NCBI GenBank assembly: GCA_020465985.1
Contig: JAANYP010000753.1
Coordinates: forward strand, 55,001-119,000
Direction: 5' to 3'
Length of the DNA stretch: 64,000 nucleotides
From: Centrapalus pauciflorus
Taxonomy: Eukaryota; Streptophyta; Magnoliopsida; Asterales; Asteraceae
A program made the translations under genes and the position numbers. The notes beneath the pieces were generated by a model, which ran no database searches, was not told where the DNA came from, and worked only from the letters and a program-made list of their open reading frames with translations. Of this stretch, positions 48,556 to 61,007 are shown one piece after another (the stretch's first letter is position 1; the number at the start of each line of letters is the position of its first letter).

Positions 48556-51500
48556 TTAGCTATGTTCGAACAGACTTGGATAGGTAGCTTTCATGACATC
48601 TCTCGATTCCCAAGACTGATGCGAACCCTTGTGGTGTTTCCACTGGACGAGCACCATCTGTATCTCTTTATTACGAAGCTTTTTGGTCTTCGAGTCCAGA
48701 ATGCATTCCGGCTCTTCAACCACTCGAAGCTTCTCATCAATCTGCACATTAACGTGTGGTATCTGAACTTCTCTTTCATCAGCTAGACTCTTTCGTAGAT
48801 GACTAACATGGAATACAGGATGTATTCCAGCTAAGTCAGTTGGCAGTTCAAGACGATAAGATTGATTTCCTATCTTTTCAACAATCTTGAACGGGCCAAT
48901 GAATCTCGGAGCTAGCTTGTTCCTCTTTATGAACCGGACCACATTCTTCATTGGAGATACTTTCAGCATCACCCAATCGTTAACTGCAAAACTGATCGAT
49001 CTGTGACGATTATCGTAATACGACTTCTGCCTGCTTTGAGCTTCAAGGATGTTCCTTCTGACAAGCTGAATCTTATCATGAGTCAACTGTAGAAGGGCAG
49101 GACCTGCTAAAGGCGATTCACCTGTTTCGCGCCAACAGGTGGGAGTTCTGCACTTCCGTCCATATAAAGCTTCAAAAGGAGCCATCTTAATCGTGGAATG
49201 ATAACTGTTGTTGTATGAGAATTCGACCAAGGGTAAATGGTCATCCCAGTTACCACCCAGATCAAGAACGCAGGCACGGAGCATATCTTCCAGAGTTAGG
49301 ATAGTGCGTTCACTTTGGCCATCTGCATTAGGGTGATAAGCTGTACTCATTGAGATTCGAGTACCCAACCCGTCTTGCAGTGCTTTCCAAAATCTCGAAG
49401 TGAAACGACTATCACGATCAGAGACGATAGATTTTGGCACACCGTGACGTGAAATAACTTCGGTGATGTACATCTGTGCCAATCTATCAAGGGAGTATGT
49501 CTCTTTCATCGGTATGAAATGTGCTGACTTCGTTAATCGATCCACGACTACCCAGATGGAGTCGTGTTGTCTCTTGGTCTTTGGCAATTTCGTGACAAAG
49601 TCCATGGTTATATGCTCCCACTTCCACTCAGGAATTGGCAGTGGTTGCATATCCCCGAAGGGCTTCTGGTGTTCTGCCTTAACCATTTGACATACTATGC
49701 AGCTTTCAACGAATTGACCGATGTCTTTCTTCATTCCTGGCCACCAATAATCAGCTTTCAGATCGAAATACATCTTTGAGCTGCCAGGATGAATGGATAA
49801 CTTGGACTGATGGGCTTCGGATAGAAGAGTGTTGCGAATAGAACCATATTTAGGAATCCAGATTCGGTTTCCCTTGAGACATTGAAGTCCCAAATGATTC
49901 ATAGACAGAAATTGAAGTTGCCCTTTGAGATTTTCAAAACAAATGTTCTCTTCTTTCAAGGCTTCGGCTTGAGCAGATTTAATATCTTCAATGAGATCAG
50001 AAGAGAATACAACTGGAGTCAGGGCATAGCAACACTTTTCCGGATAGACTTTTCTACTCAATGCATCCGCGACCACATTGGCTTTGCCGGGATGATATAG
50101 GATCTCGCAATCATAGTCCTTGATAAGCTCCAAGGACCGGCGCTGTTTCATGTTCAGATCCTTTTGAGTAAATAGATGTTTGAGACTTTTATGATCAGTG
50201 TAAAGCTGACACCGAGTCCCATAGAGATAATGCCGCCAAATTTTTAATGCAAAGGTAACGGCAGCCAACTCAAGATCATGAGTTGGTGCACTTTTCTCAT
50301 AATCCTTCAATTGCCTTGAAGCGTAGGCAATGACTTTTCCCCTTTGCATGAGGACACATCCTAAGCCAGTACCAGATGCATCGCTATAAACAACGAAGTC
50401 ATCATTGCCTTCTGGTAAGGCTAGGATTGGCGCTTGAATGAGTTTCTGCTTCAGAGTTTCAAAGGCCTCTTGCTGTTTATCAGCCCATACGAAAGGTGTA
50501 TTCTTTCGTGTTAGCATCGTAAGTGGCACAGCAATCTTCGAAAAGTCCTTAATGAATCGCCTGTAGTAACCAGCCAATCCAAGGAAACTTCTGATTTCGG
50601 AGGCATTGCGAGGCGTTTGCCATTTTTGAACGGCCTCGACTTTGGATGGATCAACGGAGATGCATTCGCCAGATACAACATGGCCAAGGAATTGAATCTA
50701 AAAAGAAATCAAAGTAGAATTCAAGTTTTGAAACAACGAACGCTTTAAGAAATAACTCGAGACAATGTAAGATTTTTACCTGTCTGAGCTAGAACTCGCA
50801 CTTTGAGAATTTTGCATAGAGTCTTTCATTTCTCAATAACTCTAGCAATTGACGTAGATGAACAATATGATCAGCCTCCGTTTTGGAGTAAATCAGAATA
50901 TCGTCTATGAATACGATAACTGACTTATCCAGCATTGGTCTGCACACTCGATTCATGAGGTCCATGAACGCCGCTGGTGCATTCGTTAATCCGAAAGGCA
51001 TTACGAGAAATTCGTAATGACCATATCTTGTTCGGAAGGCTGTCTTTGGAATATCCTCCTCTTTAACTTTTAGCTGATGATACCCGGAACGAAGATCGAT
51101 TTTTGAGAAATAGCTGGCTCCTTGTAGCTGATCAAATAGATCATCAATTCTGGGCAGAGGATATTTATTTTTAATTGTGACTTTGTTCAACTCACGATAG
51201 TCAATGCACATTCGGAGAGTTCCGTCTTTCTTCTTTACGAACAAGACAGGTGCACCCCACGGAGATGAACTCGGTCGGATAAATCCCTTCTCTAACAGAT
51301 CTTGCAATTGCTTTGACATTTCCTGCATTTCTGCAGGCGCAAGTCTGTAGGGAGCTTTAGCGATGGGAGCCGCACCAGGAACTAAGTCGATCCCGAATTC
51401 AACTTGTCGTTCCGGTGGCACTCCAGAAATGTCATCACGGAATACGTCTGGGAACTCACAGACGATCGGAATATCATACACTGATTTCTTGTTGGCTTCC

Positions 51501-53218
51501 GGGGTGGATTCAGACGAGACATAACAAAGATAAGATTCGTGACCCTTAGAAAGATATTTACGCGCTTTCTCAACCGATATAAAACAATGAGCACCTTTAC
51601 GCTTGTCGCCTTTAATCTCTAACACTCGGCCGTCTGAAGTCTTGATTCGGATGATTCGGCGGTTGCAGACAATAGTAGCCTCGTTGTTCGTTAACCAATC
51701 CATGCCGATGATAACGTCGAACTCTTTTAGCGGTATCGGGATAAGATCGAGGTTAAACACTACGTGATTAACGAGTAATGTGCAATTTCGATAAACGGAA
51801 TCAGCCACAACGTAATTGTTATCGGCTGTCTCTATGTCAAGTATAACAGGAAGCTTTGAAGGAAACATAGATAATCTTTGCGCAAAAGTAGTCGAGATGT
51901 ATGAACGGCTTGCACCGGAGTCGAATAACACACGTGCAGGTATTGAGTTTAATAAAAACGTACCGGTAACCACATCCGGGGTTTCTTTCGCTTCCTCCGC
52001 CGTTATTTGGAAGGCGCGGGTCCTAACAGTTGGAGTTGCAGCTGAGCTTTTCATTGTAGAACCTCCAGCTGATGACTGTGACTGACCTCGTTGTCCACTG
52101 TGGCACTGATACATGAAGTGACCACGCTTTCCGCATTTAGCACAACCAAGACCTCGTTGGGGGCACTCTTCTCTGCTATGGCCGATTCTGCTACACACAT
52201 AACACGTGACATCGTCTGGATTACACAATCCCATATGCGATTTTCTGCATCTCTTGCAGAACCGTGGTTCATTTGTAAGCGAATAAGCTTGGACTTTCTG
52301 TGGCGAACTGTATTGTTGAGACTGTTGGGGTTGCTGAGTCTGAGATTTATTCGGCTTGAAGAATCTGCCAAATCGCTGCTTCTTTGGAGGAGAAGGACAA
52401 GTCGGGTTCATTGATGGAGCGTAGAGTTGATCGCCGTACTCTAAATATCCTCTCTCAATCTGCCTTGCCGCTTCAACCATTTCGAGATACGAATTGTACT
52501 TTATTGCGCTCATTGGGTGTCGATATTTCGGGTTAAGTCCTCCACGAAATCGGTTCATCTTCCTCTCCTCCGTAGCCACCTGATATGAAGAATATCCACA
52601 GAGCCGTGAAAATTCGTGCTCGTACTCGTCTACAGTCTTGGTGCCTTGGGTTAACTGCATCAGTTGAACCTCCATCTTGTCTTGTTGGTCAGCAGGACAA
52701 TACTTCGCGTTGAACATTTCAAGAAACTGGTCCCATTCTAGAGTCTGGATGACCTCCTCGCCATAAATACTTCTCTGGGTCTTCCACCAGGCACGGGCAG
52801 CACCCACGAACAGAGCAGATGCATAACTCACTTTCTTTGACTCCAAGCAATCAGAGATTCTGAAAATTTCTTCAGTGTGACTTATCCAATCCATCGCCTG
52901 GATTGGGTTGACTGTACCCTCGAAGTTAAGGGCACCGCTAGCTTTAAAATCCTTGAACTTACAGCCTTTCGGCTGTTCAATTTGGGCATTCGGAGTAGAG
53001 TTATCAGAATCAGATTCATCGTTCTGGATTTGTTTATCTTTTCTTTTGTTCTTTTTGTCAGCGCGTCTTTTTGCTTCGGCCTCATCTCTAGCCTGAAGCT
53101 GTTCTTGCATATACTTATTTTGTTGTTCAGAATGCTGAGCTAGTAGTTGTTGCATCATTTCATACATTTGTTGTGGGTTCATGTTGCTTGGTATGTCACC
53201 TGATCCTGATCCTGACAT
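48556..53218 (-). pseudogene. Element D gag-pol (one stop, one intron-like insert)
   Basis: It starts at ATG 53218 and runs 809 codons: capsid region, zinc clusters (residues about 330-385), protease FDSGASRS (about 432), RT with FIDDILIYSK, up to KCEF. There TAG (50789-50791) replaces the Trp of the conserved KCEFW. Three codons later, after CAG, an 82-bp non-coding stretch intervenes (50698-50779). The frame resumes exactly with IQFLGHV, then RNase H (YSDASGTGLG), integrase (WWPGMKK, SDRDSRFTS, NADGQSERT) and a chromodomain-like end (HKGSHQSWE), stopping at 48556. Apart from the TAG and the insert I see no other lesion, matching the young LTRs. The neighbouring left copy supports the same start. 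Confidence 0.9.
50698..50779 (-). other. Intron-like 82-bp insertion in D pol
   Basis: On the minus strand the insert begins GTAAAAATC after CAG and ends TTTGATTTCTTTTTAG before ATT. It is AT-rich with a T-rich tract before the AG, as in plant introns. Flanking codons (LRQ and IQFLGH) match the uninterrupted frames of A and B (WLRQVQFLGH, WLQQIQFLGH) with nothing lost or duplicated. Confidence 0.7.
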
Positions 53219-53400
53219 CTTCTACTGAAAATTAAAATAAATTAACTAACAGTTTATAGACTTAGATCTATGTACCCTTTTTCCCATCCTAACAGTCTGT
53301 ACATCCTATCTCAGTTCAAACCACCTAGATGATTGATACATATGTATTGCTTCAGTTTGAGACAAAGTATACTCACGTAATACTTGATTCACTCAAACTA

Positions 53401-53415
53401 TGGGCTCTGATACCA
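53401..53415 (-). other. Primer-binding site, full unit of D
   Basis: TGGTATCAGAGCCCA on the minus strand next to the 5' LTR; initiator-Met type. Confidence 0.9.
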
Positions 53416-53418
53416 TCC

Positions 53419-55807
53419 TGTGAAGACCTTCCCTTACGGGGCAGTCCTCAAAGTCTAGGTCCCACATCATGCAACACGATATCAATCATAACTATGATAG
53501 AGTAATTTAAGTTGCGGAATTTCAGATTACAAGTACAAACATTAGGATAAGTTTAATACAATTTTAGTTCGGATTACAATTTTTAAAATAAACTAATAAA
53601 GGGTACCATCTAATCTAATACATGCCATCATACGATCAATTCAAATCTACCCAGACCATCACAAGTATCTTCTGCCAATCAGTACCTAAGGGTTTTGTTG
53701 AGTAGTGGTCTATAGTGAACTTCAATCTTTATCTTGTAAGACCTAAGAATTAGGTCCCGCAGGTGACTTTCCTTTATCTTTTCCTGTAAAATATTAAACA
53801 ACAACTGGTAAGCAAGGCTTAGTGAGAATATAGATTTTCAGGTTACATGCATTAATCAAGCGGATCATGGGTCAAAGCGTGATATGTCTGGACTGCCGCT
53901 ACAGCCACTCAATGATTGAGACATAGAACTCAGGGAATCGGATGATGTTCAGCCCACGCTCACGCTTTTAGTGGAAGCTATCCACTCATGCTGGGCTAGC
54001 TACCAGCGGTCTTCATGGGGGAACATCGGAATATCAATACCAAGTTCAATAGAACTGGTGACTTAGCTAGGTCTAGAACAATAGACCGATAAAGCTAATT
54101 ATTCTAAGCTGAATCAATATGTCAAATGATGCGATCAATAAAGAAAGCATAGTAATCAAAGTCATGATAGCAATAACATATGAAATGAACTATAAGTACA
54201 ATGTCATGTGAAATGATAAGTCAAATTAGCTATCATGATCCACAGGGCATCACCGAACCATGGTGTGCACAGGTCACAATCCAGCTGAGCATTCATGAAT
54301 GTCAAATAAACTGTCATCAACAATATATCTCAATCGGAAGTCTAGCATGAAAAACTGAATATCTATAACTCACTGTTTCTGTAGTCTTTATCAAGCAGAT
54401 TTATAATCCACCACCTGGGTTATCCCAGGATTTATCTTTAATCTTTCTGAACTCTGGCTTTGCCTTTTCAATCTTTAATTCTGTAATTCTTTAACTCTTT
54501 GTTCAGAATTTATCTGAACCTGTCCAGAATAATATTACATCATTGTCAATTTCATAATCTTTTGACTTTAAAGTCTTTATATTCTTATTTTCATCTGATT
54601 CTGACTGATAATTCTTTATTCTTCCATCTTGGATTAATGATTCTTGTGTTTAAAGAATATCAAAATATATATATACAAATTCGGACCAACCCTCATCCGG
54701 ATTCGGATCTAAGGATCATCCGAATTAGGATCAGATCCGAAATGTACAGGAAACTAGAGAACTCGCCGAGTAAACTCGGTGAACTCGCCGAGTTCACATC
54801 CGAACTTCGGATAGAGAACCGGATTTCGGACCATCCGAATTATGCTGACCCATCGGAATTCGGGTCCATCCGAGATGGGTTCTAATTTATTTCGGACCAA
54901 GACTTATTTCGGGTTTTCATCCGAATTCGGGTCCCAACCGAATTCGGATCCGATACTTATGAATTTTTTTTTTTTTGAAGAATGTTCAAGCTGTTCTTGG
55001 GAACTCGCCGAGTTCCCTATGAACTCGCCGAGTTCACTTGCAGATATGCAAGTCGCAACTTACGGGTTTTATCAAAAATTCATCAATCGACAATTATACT
55101 AACATGCAATTAAATCCAACGTTATATTATCAATTTTGGGGTGTTTCTACACTATTTTCCCTATCTCTAACACATTAAATCGTCCAGATTTGTCCAAAGT
55201 ATTGAAATTTTCTCAAGAACACAAAAGTTTATAAAAACTCAGATTTTTGATCTTTTTGGACGATTTTAGCTACAATTTCTGTTTCTAAATCATTTATAGG
55301 TTTCATTACATGATTTCTAACAAATATTTCAAGCATGCAACATAATTTCTACAGATTTTAAATCCGAATTTTGATGCATTTTAAACTCTTAAAATTCAAA
55401 ATAAAAAACTTAGAATTAATTGTATTACCTTAATATTCTTCTGATTCTTGAAAATCTTTAACTAATTTCACGAATTCTTCTTCCAAATCTTTAATTTCCA
55501 GCAAGCTTTTAGAGACTTTAGAGAGAGAAATTGAGAGAATTTGAATTTGTAAGATGATGATGAAGATGAAGAAATAAAAGACTTGTGGTCTTTTATTTCT
55601 AAACTTTCGGATATTGACACATTTGGTCCCTCCACATCTGATTTTCATTTAAATTCAGATTTATCTTCATTTTATCATCACTAGTTAATTTATCTTAATC
55701 AAATATTTTCATTACTTAATTAAAAATTACAATACAAATAATGTAATAAAATTACATTATTGAATCAAAGACAGAATTAAAGTTAAGTAAAAAGCTAGGT
55801 TGTTACA
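53419..55807 (-). repeat. Element D 5' LTR (right copy, 2389 bp)
   Basis: It is equal in length and nearly identical to 46130-48518. In the minus orientation this is the transcription-starting LTR. Confidence 0.95.
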
Positions 55808-55812
55808 AAGCT

Positions 55813-56128
55813 GTCCATCTGTTGGACAGGCTTGCCATTATCTGCTCCCAACATCAACAGTCCAAATTGTTGAACTCTTTTGTACATTAGTTGTACTTTC
55901 TTACATCTGTTGTAACTTTTTTTATTTACATTAGTTGTAATATACATTAGTACATTAGTTGTACTTCTGTAAAAACATGTGTTGTGTATGTAATCAAAAT
56001 CAGTATACATAAACTGATCTCTTACTTTACTTAAGTGTTATAATTTCATTTCAGCAAAATGTATTGTAAAATGTATAGTGATTATTGATTAAAGCAGCTC
56101 AGACTGATTATTGCAAATAGGGGGAGAT
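55813..56128 (+). other. 3' end of the element C internal region
   Basis: Non-coding sequence between D and the right LTR of C, ending in the polypurine tract AGGGGGAGAT at 56119-56128. Confidence 0.75.
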
Positions 56129-57218
56129 TGTTAGGCACAAAAAAGCCTCAGTCAAACCTGCTCTACATCTGAGGGGGAGATTTCTTAATCAAACCTGTTC
56201 ATACACTTGAAGGTATAATTTAAGGCCTGTTTATGCCTTATTGAAACCTGAAATGTGATTTGCAATATCAGCCCAAAGCTGTTTACCATGTTGCATTCGT
56301 TGCAATAAAGGCATTTTGTCCAAGCTGTTCTGCCTGCTGAACAGGCTGGACATAAACTGTCTACGCTGCTCTATTCTGTTGAGCAGCTTGGACAGTTTAG
56401 AAGTGTGTTCTTTGTGAACAGGTTAATCACTTTATGGAATATGTTTCCAAGTCCTCATGTATTGTTTTTGGCTACAAGATCAGTTCACAAGTCGAAGACA
56501 AAGTGGAAAACAGAACTGCACAGCCTGCCCACGCTGTTCTGTTACATGAAGACAAACGGATATCTGAAAAGGGTGACAGACCTTTTCTTATATCAAAATG
56601 GCATTAGCAAAAGAAGAAAAATGTAAAGTTGACATTTCTCTTTTGGTTAAAGCCTTATGCAACAGTGACAAAAAGGAAAAGACAAAGATTCTGCCATGTG
56701 AAGACAAATATGCTTTATCAGAACGTGCAGAAAGGTGTCTTGTCCTTTTGGAAAGACTTTCCACTATCTCATCTGTCCAATGAAGAATCTTCACTGAGAT
56801 TCTCCTTTTGAGTATAAAAGGAAGCTTCTAAGGATTGTGAGATAATCAAGAGTGTGAAATCAGAACGTGCATTGAAGTGTGTTATTCCATGCATGCAAGT
56901 CTGCTTATATAAAACAGTAGAGTGTGTCTAAGCTGTCTTTGTTTAAGCTGTCCATCTGAGTCTTGTAAAACAGTGAGTGCATCTAAGTGAGTGTAGTCAT
57001 TGTATCTAGTCTGAGTGTGTCTTAGATTAGCTGAAAAACTATTGTATCTGTCATCTCAGCTTGAACCTTTCTGCATTCAAGCTTGTTTGTAATTAACATT
57101 TGTTAATAATATACACAAACATTGAGAAAAGATTGTTAAGTTTTTAAATAGCTGTATTCCCCCCCCCCCCCCTCTACAGCTCAGAACTATACACTTGGGA
57201 AACCTTTTGGGACCTACA
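56129..57218 (+). repeat. Element C 3' LTR
   Basis: 1090 bp, the partner of 31698-32790, with substitutions and a longer C-run near 57160. Confidence 0.93.
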
Positions 57219-58130
57219 ATTGATCGCTTAACCAGGTTTTGCTTTTACGCATAAACTACAGGAATACAGTAAAGATAGTGAACATGAATATGGCAAAGGC
57301 ACATATAAAGATTACGAGTTTCATGACCTTCTTGCAGGGAAGCTTAGTGGTGTCCGTTTAGACCTTCAAATTGATGCTTGGAAATGGATAGAAAACACAT
57401 AGTTTTGTTGAATGACGAAAAGATAGAAGAGCTTATCTCACTAGAAACTGTTATTGATATGAAAAGCTGATGTATGGAATATGCTCAATAGTATGAAGAT
57501 GAAAATGAAAATGACAAGGAAGACGTACTTCTAAAAGTTAATAGTCATGAATCTGGTAGCTTGGGATCGAGAGAGTATCAAATCTACATACTCAAATCTT
57601 GATAACAACCCTAGAAAGATTGAAGCCCCGCAAACAATGAGAAAAAAGAAGTTCATTGAAACAGACACTAACAACTTCACTGCTCTCATTCATATAATTT
57701 CATTCAACGGTAAAGAAAAGCTCCCAGTAGACTCAGACATCTGTTAACTTCTATTTTTCTTGCATGTTTCAATGTATTTTAATTTTCATATGTAATAATT
57801 AATATTCTTTGTTTCTAAAAAAATTCTATTTACTTTTGAGTGTGGAACTTGGATTCTTTTTGGGTTAAAATCTACCAGATATTTAACAAATTACATTCAG
57901 TTATTTCACACAGAAACTTCTCAAACTTTAAGTTATGATTTACCATTGTTGACACGGTTCACTCCTTTTTTCGGATCGATGCAATATGATTAGTGTTTTA
58001 ATGTTGCACTTCCATTACTGAAGCTAAAGAGAGTTACACAACATTATTTGGTCTTTGTGGTTTAGTGAGATCCACAATTTAGCATTGAACTAATAATTAT
58101 CCAATCTTCTTTTAAAATGAAAGCAAATTG
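57219..58130 (+). pseudogene. Degenerate LTV1 copy, part 2 (exon 3 and 3' flank)
   Basis: After the right LTR of C, intron 2 homology resumes (TTGATCGCTTAACC), then exon 3 from about 57250 (GAATACAGTAAAGATAGTGA, corresponding to LTV1 EYGTDSEDE). Frameshifts and stops follow, and the exon breaks off near 57735 after GKEKLPVD. Exon 4 is missing. From about 57835 to 58125 it aligns with the LTV1 3' flank (GAGTGTGGAACTTGGAT). It is a DNA-level duplicate of the gene at 1608-4275 in inverted orientation. Confidence 0.9.
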
Positions 58131-58159
58131 AGAAACATTATTGGAATTTAATGAAAAGC

Positions 58160-58162
<3 letters not shown>

Positions 58163-58227
<65 letters not shown>
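58163..58227. repeat. (TA)n microsatellite
   Basis: About 32 uninterrupted TA units directly after the end of LTV1 homology. Confidence 0.95.
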
Positions 58228-58230
<3 letters not shown>

Positions 58231-58959
58231 CGAGGGAGCAGAGAGAAATCTGCTCACGTGGCGTTCAATAATTGGTAGAAATTTCGATTTTTAATGCTGA
58301 TTTGGCAAGATATAATTGGCTATAATTCAGATTATTAAGCTACATCACAACATGATTCAAACTGCTATTTATCTAGAATTATTTAAACCAGAAATATATT
58401 ATTTCAACTAAAATATTAATTCCTGCAGTATATATCTATTTAAATCCCAACCAAACTCAGGATAAAAGGGCTGCTACAAATATCCGAAGCATAGATGCTA
58501 AAATCATTTAAAAAAAAGGGATAAGATAACAGCCGGAAAAAAGCAGGAAAAAAAAGACTGACATTTTCTATCGAAAAGGGATAAACTTGGAATAATATCA
58601 CAAGTGTTCATGAAATTATCATACCTAACAGAAAACTCAGAAAAAATGATATAATAAAAAAAACAAACGTGATCTAATCTTCAAATGGGTTGCTGGCATT
58701 ATTAACAGAAAATAAAAAAGTGCATATATAATTAATATTAAGATAAAAAATCTGGATGATATTCATTATCTTAAAACTAAGATAAAATCATTTTTTCTTG
58801 GTTTGCATGGTAAAATTTGTACCTACTGCTTACCAATTTTTCCTATCAATACTAACAAACATACATAAAATAATGGGATGACATCAACACTTTATCATCA
58901 TTTCATTTATCTAAAAACCAACTTCTGAAAATTATGTGGTAAGGCCATATAATCAAAAC
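58228..58959. other. AT-rich DNA, nothing recognised
   Basis: I see no ORF or repeat that can be supported. Confidence 0.4.
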
Positions 58960-60500
58960 CACTAGTACAAAATATGTCATTCGTCACGCTAAAAAACTGT
59001 GGCCATAGACCTTTGGCCACAGTTTAATTTTTCATTCAAATCGCTACATTTAATATTCGTGACTAAATCATATGTAAAACCGTGGCCATAGCCTAAAACT
59101 GTGGCTATATGGTAACAATTTCTATATAGTTGTGGTCTATATTTTTTAGTAACCATGACCATAAAATACTTTTAGTCACAATTTCTTTTAATACCATCAC
59201 AGTTGGATACATTTAGACACACATAAATAATTAATCTGTGGCGTAAACATTCTTACAGACACGCATAAACAAATAAACCGTGGACACCTGGTATATTTAA
59301 AGACGCACAAATTTTTAATCGTGACCATTGGCACACATAATCAGCTAAACAGTAACTATTTGAGACATTTAAACACACCCCGTGAATGAAACCGTGACAA
59401 TTGGTTATATTTTGACACACATAAACTATTAAATGTGACCATTGGTACATTTAGACATGCATAAACAATTAAATCGTGACCGTCGGGTACACGTAGACAC
59501 ACATAATTAATTAAAATGTAACCATTAGTTGCAATTGGACATACATAAAGTATTAAACCGTGACAACTGGTACATTTTGACACACAAAAATAATTACACT
59601 GTGACCATACCATTATTTAAGTCACATAATAATTCATTGATTCATGACAATTGCTTACTTTTAGACACATAAAATAAACAATACCGTGACCATAAAGTAC
59701 TTATAGTTATTTATTTCTTCTTAATCGTGGCAATTGGTAACTTTTAGACACATGCAACAATACAATCTGTGACCATTAAATATTTATTGTCACATTATAT
59801 TTATTTTAAAATCACTATTGTTCCTTTTAGACACGTGTAAAAACTTAAACCGTGACAATAATTTACTTACAGTCACATGTGTTTTCTTTTATCGTGATTG
59901 TTGTTTACTTTTAGACACAAATAACATTTATAATAGCGACCGTAAAATATTTATAGTGTCACGTTGTTTCGTAAACGGTGATCGTTGATTCCTTTTAGTC
60001 ATACAAAATAAAAAAAATACATATAATCACATTCTTTTCCTTTAATTATTACAATTAATAAAATTTAGCAACTGATAATAAAATAAGTCGTGACCATATA
60101 CTACTTGTAGTCACGATATTTTTTCTTTTATCATGGTTAATGTTTAGTTTTTGACACACATAACACAATTAACCATGACCACAAAATACTCATATTAACA
60201 AATTGTTTGTTTAACTGTGACAATTGATAACCTTTAACCACACAAAACAAAAGAAATTGTGACCATAAAATACTTATAGTTACATTTTTGTTATTTTATC
60301 ATGGTTAATGTTTAGTTTCAGACACAATAATATATTAAACCGTGACGATAATATACTTATAATCACATGTTTTTTTTTTTAAATTATGACCACTAAATAT
60401 TTTTTGTTACACAAAATAAAATAAACCGTGACCTTAAAGTAGTTATGGTGATGATTTTTTTCTTTTTTTTTTCATGACTAATTGTTACTTTTAGCCATAT
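58960..60500. mobile_element. CACTA (En/Spm)-type transposon end with subterminal repeats
   Basis: The sequence from 58960 begins CACTAGTACAAAATATG, like CACTA termini. A hairpin follows (AACTGTGGCCA at 58995-59005 against TGGCCACAGTT at 59014-59024). Over the next 1.5 kb degenerate units of about 60 bp built from GTGACCATAAAATACTTATAGTCAC and TTTAGACACACATAA recur in both senses, which is the usual subterminal layout of CACTA elements. The opposite terminus was not found, so the right border and TSD are unknown. Confidence 0.75.
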
Positions 60501-60721
60501 GTAGTTAAATAACAAATACTAAGCTACTATTAATATAAAATACATAGCAAAAATTTAAATATACGATAAAATGTAATAAAAAAGGAAATGTTGTTAGTAG
60601 GAATATAAAATCCATACACTATTCAAAAAAGATGCAAAATCCGTAGACATGTTAATAGTAATATAAAATCCATACATTACTCAAAAAATGCAAAATCCAT
60701 AGTTACCGAAAAATCAAACTT

Positions 60722-61007
60722 CTATATTTTATCCTTAAGAGCATTGCTTCTTGTTTGCTTTTTTATTCCCTCTACCGTTGTGTATTGTTTTTTCCTTTTC
60801 TTCGACTTTTGCATTTCTTTTTCTTGAGCTGCAGTTAGCGGTTCCTATAACAACAAAATTATCTAAACATCAAAACAAATATGAATACTGTCATTTAATA
60901 AAACTTTTCTAGAAAAAGCAGCTCGTTTAATGTAAACTAAATTATTTAAGCAACAAAGATACCTTAAATGTTACAAGCTCCTTTGGCCAAGCCACGAAAC
61001 TCGTTGG
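60722..61007 (-). pseudogene. Possible 3' exons of a CACTA-borne gene
   Basis: Two minus-strand segments join cleanly. Exon 61007-60963 reads PTSFVAWPKELVTFK and ends at a GT donor; a 118-bp intron with AG end is followed by exon 60844-60722 (EPLTAAQEKEMQKSKKRKKQ onward), 40 codons then TAG. Both junctions are phase 0. A VAWPK-like segment near the C terminus is, from memory, common in proteins encoded by plant En/Spm elements, and the place next to the subterminal repeats agrees. The upstream part is not recognisable, so it may be a remnant. Confidence 0.4.

Larger units (their letters stand above)
44095..55812 (-). mobile_element. Ty3/gypsy element D: tandem three-LTR structure, TSD AAGCT
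   Basis: One TSD pair (AAGCT at 44095-44099 and 55808-55812) encloses LTR fragment, gag fragment, full LTR, full internal region, full LTR. Unit period is 7289 bp (LTR 2389 plus internal 4900), measured between the two complete LTRs. The left unit (44100-46129) equals one period minus 5259 bp; its junction lies at 44646/44647. The simplest history is one insertion, unequal exchange between LTRs giving LTR-int-LTR-int-LTR, then deletion in the first unit. The element is on the minus strand inside copia C. Confidence 0.92.
31693..57223 (+). mobile_element. Ty1/copia LTR retrotransposon C (Sirevirus-like), nested
   Basis: LTRs at 31698-32790 and 56129-57218 begin TGTTAGGCAC and end CCTACA. The putative TSD is GTTGA/ATTGA (one mismatch). 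An initiator-Met PBS follows the left LTR and a GGGGGAGAT tract precedes the right LTR. Coding order gag, protease, integrase, RT (YVDD), RNase H is copia order, and a long third ORF after pol fits a Sirevirus. Many stops show that it is dead. It lies in intron 2 of the degenerate LTV1 copy and has received a hAT MITE and gypsy element D. Without them it would be about 13 kb. Confidence 0.93.

Noticed and set aside
59253..59613. Cys-rich minus-strand ORFs (repeated VCLNVS-like text)
   Set aside because: They are readings of the CACTA subterminal repeat units, not a Cys-rich protein family.
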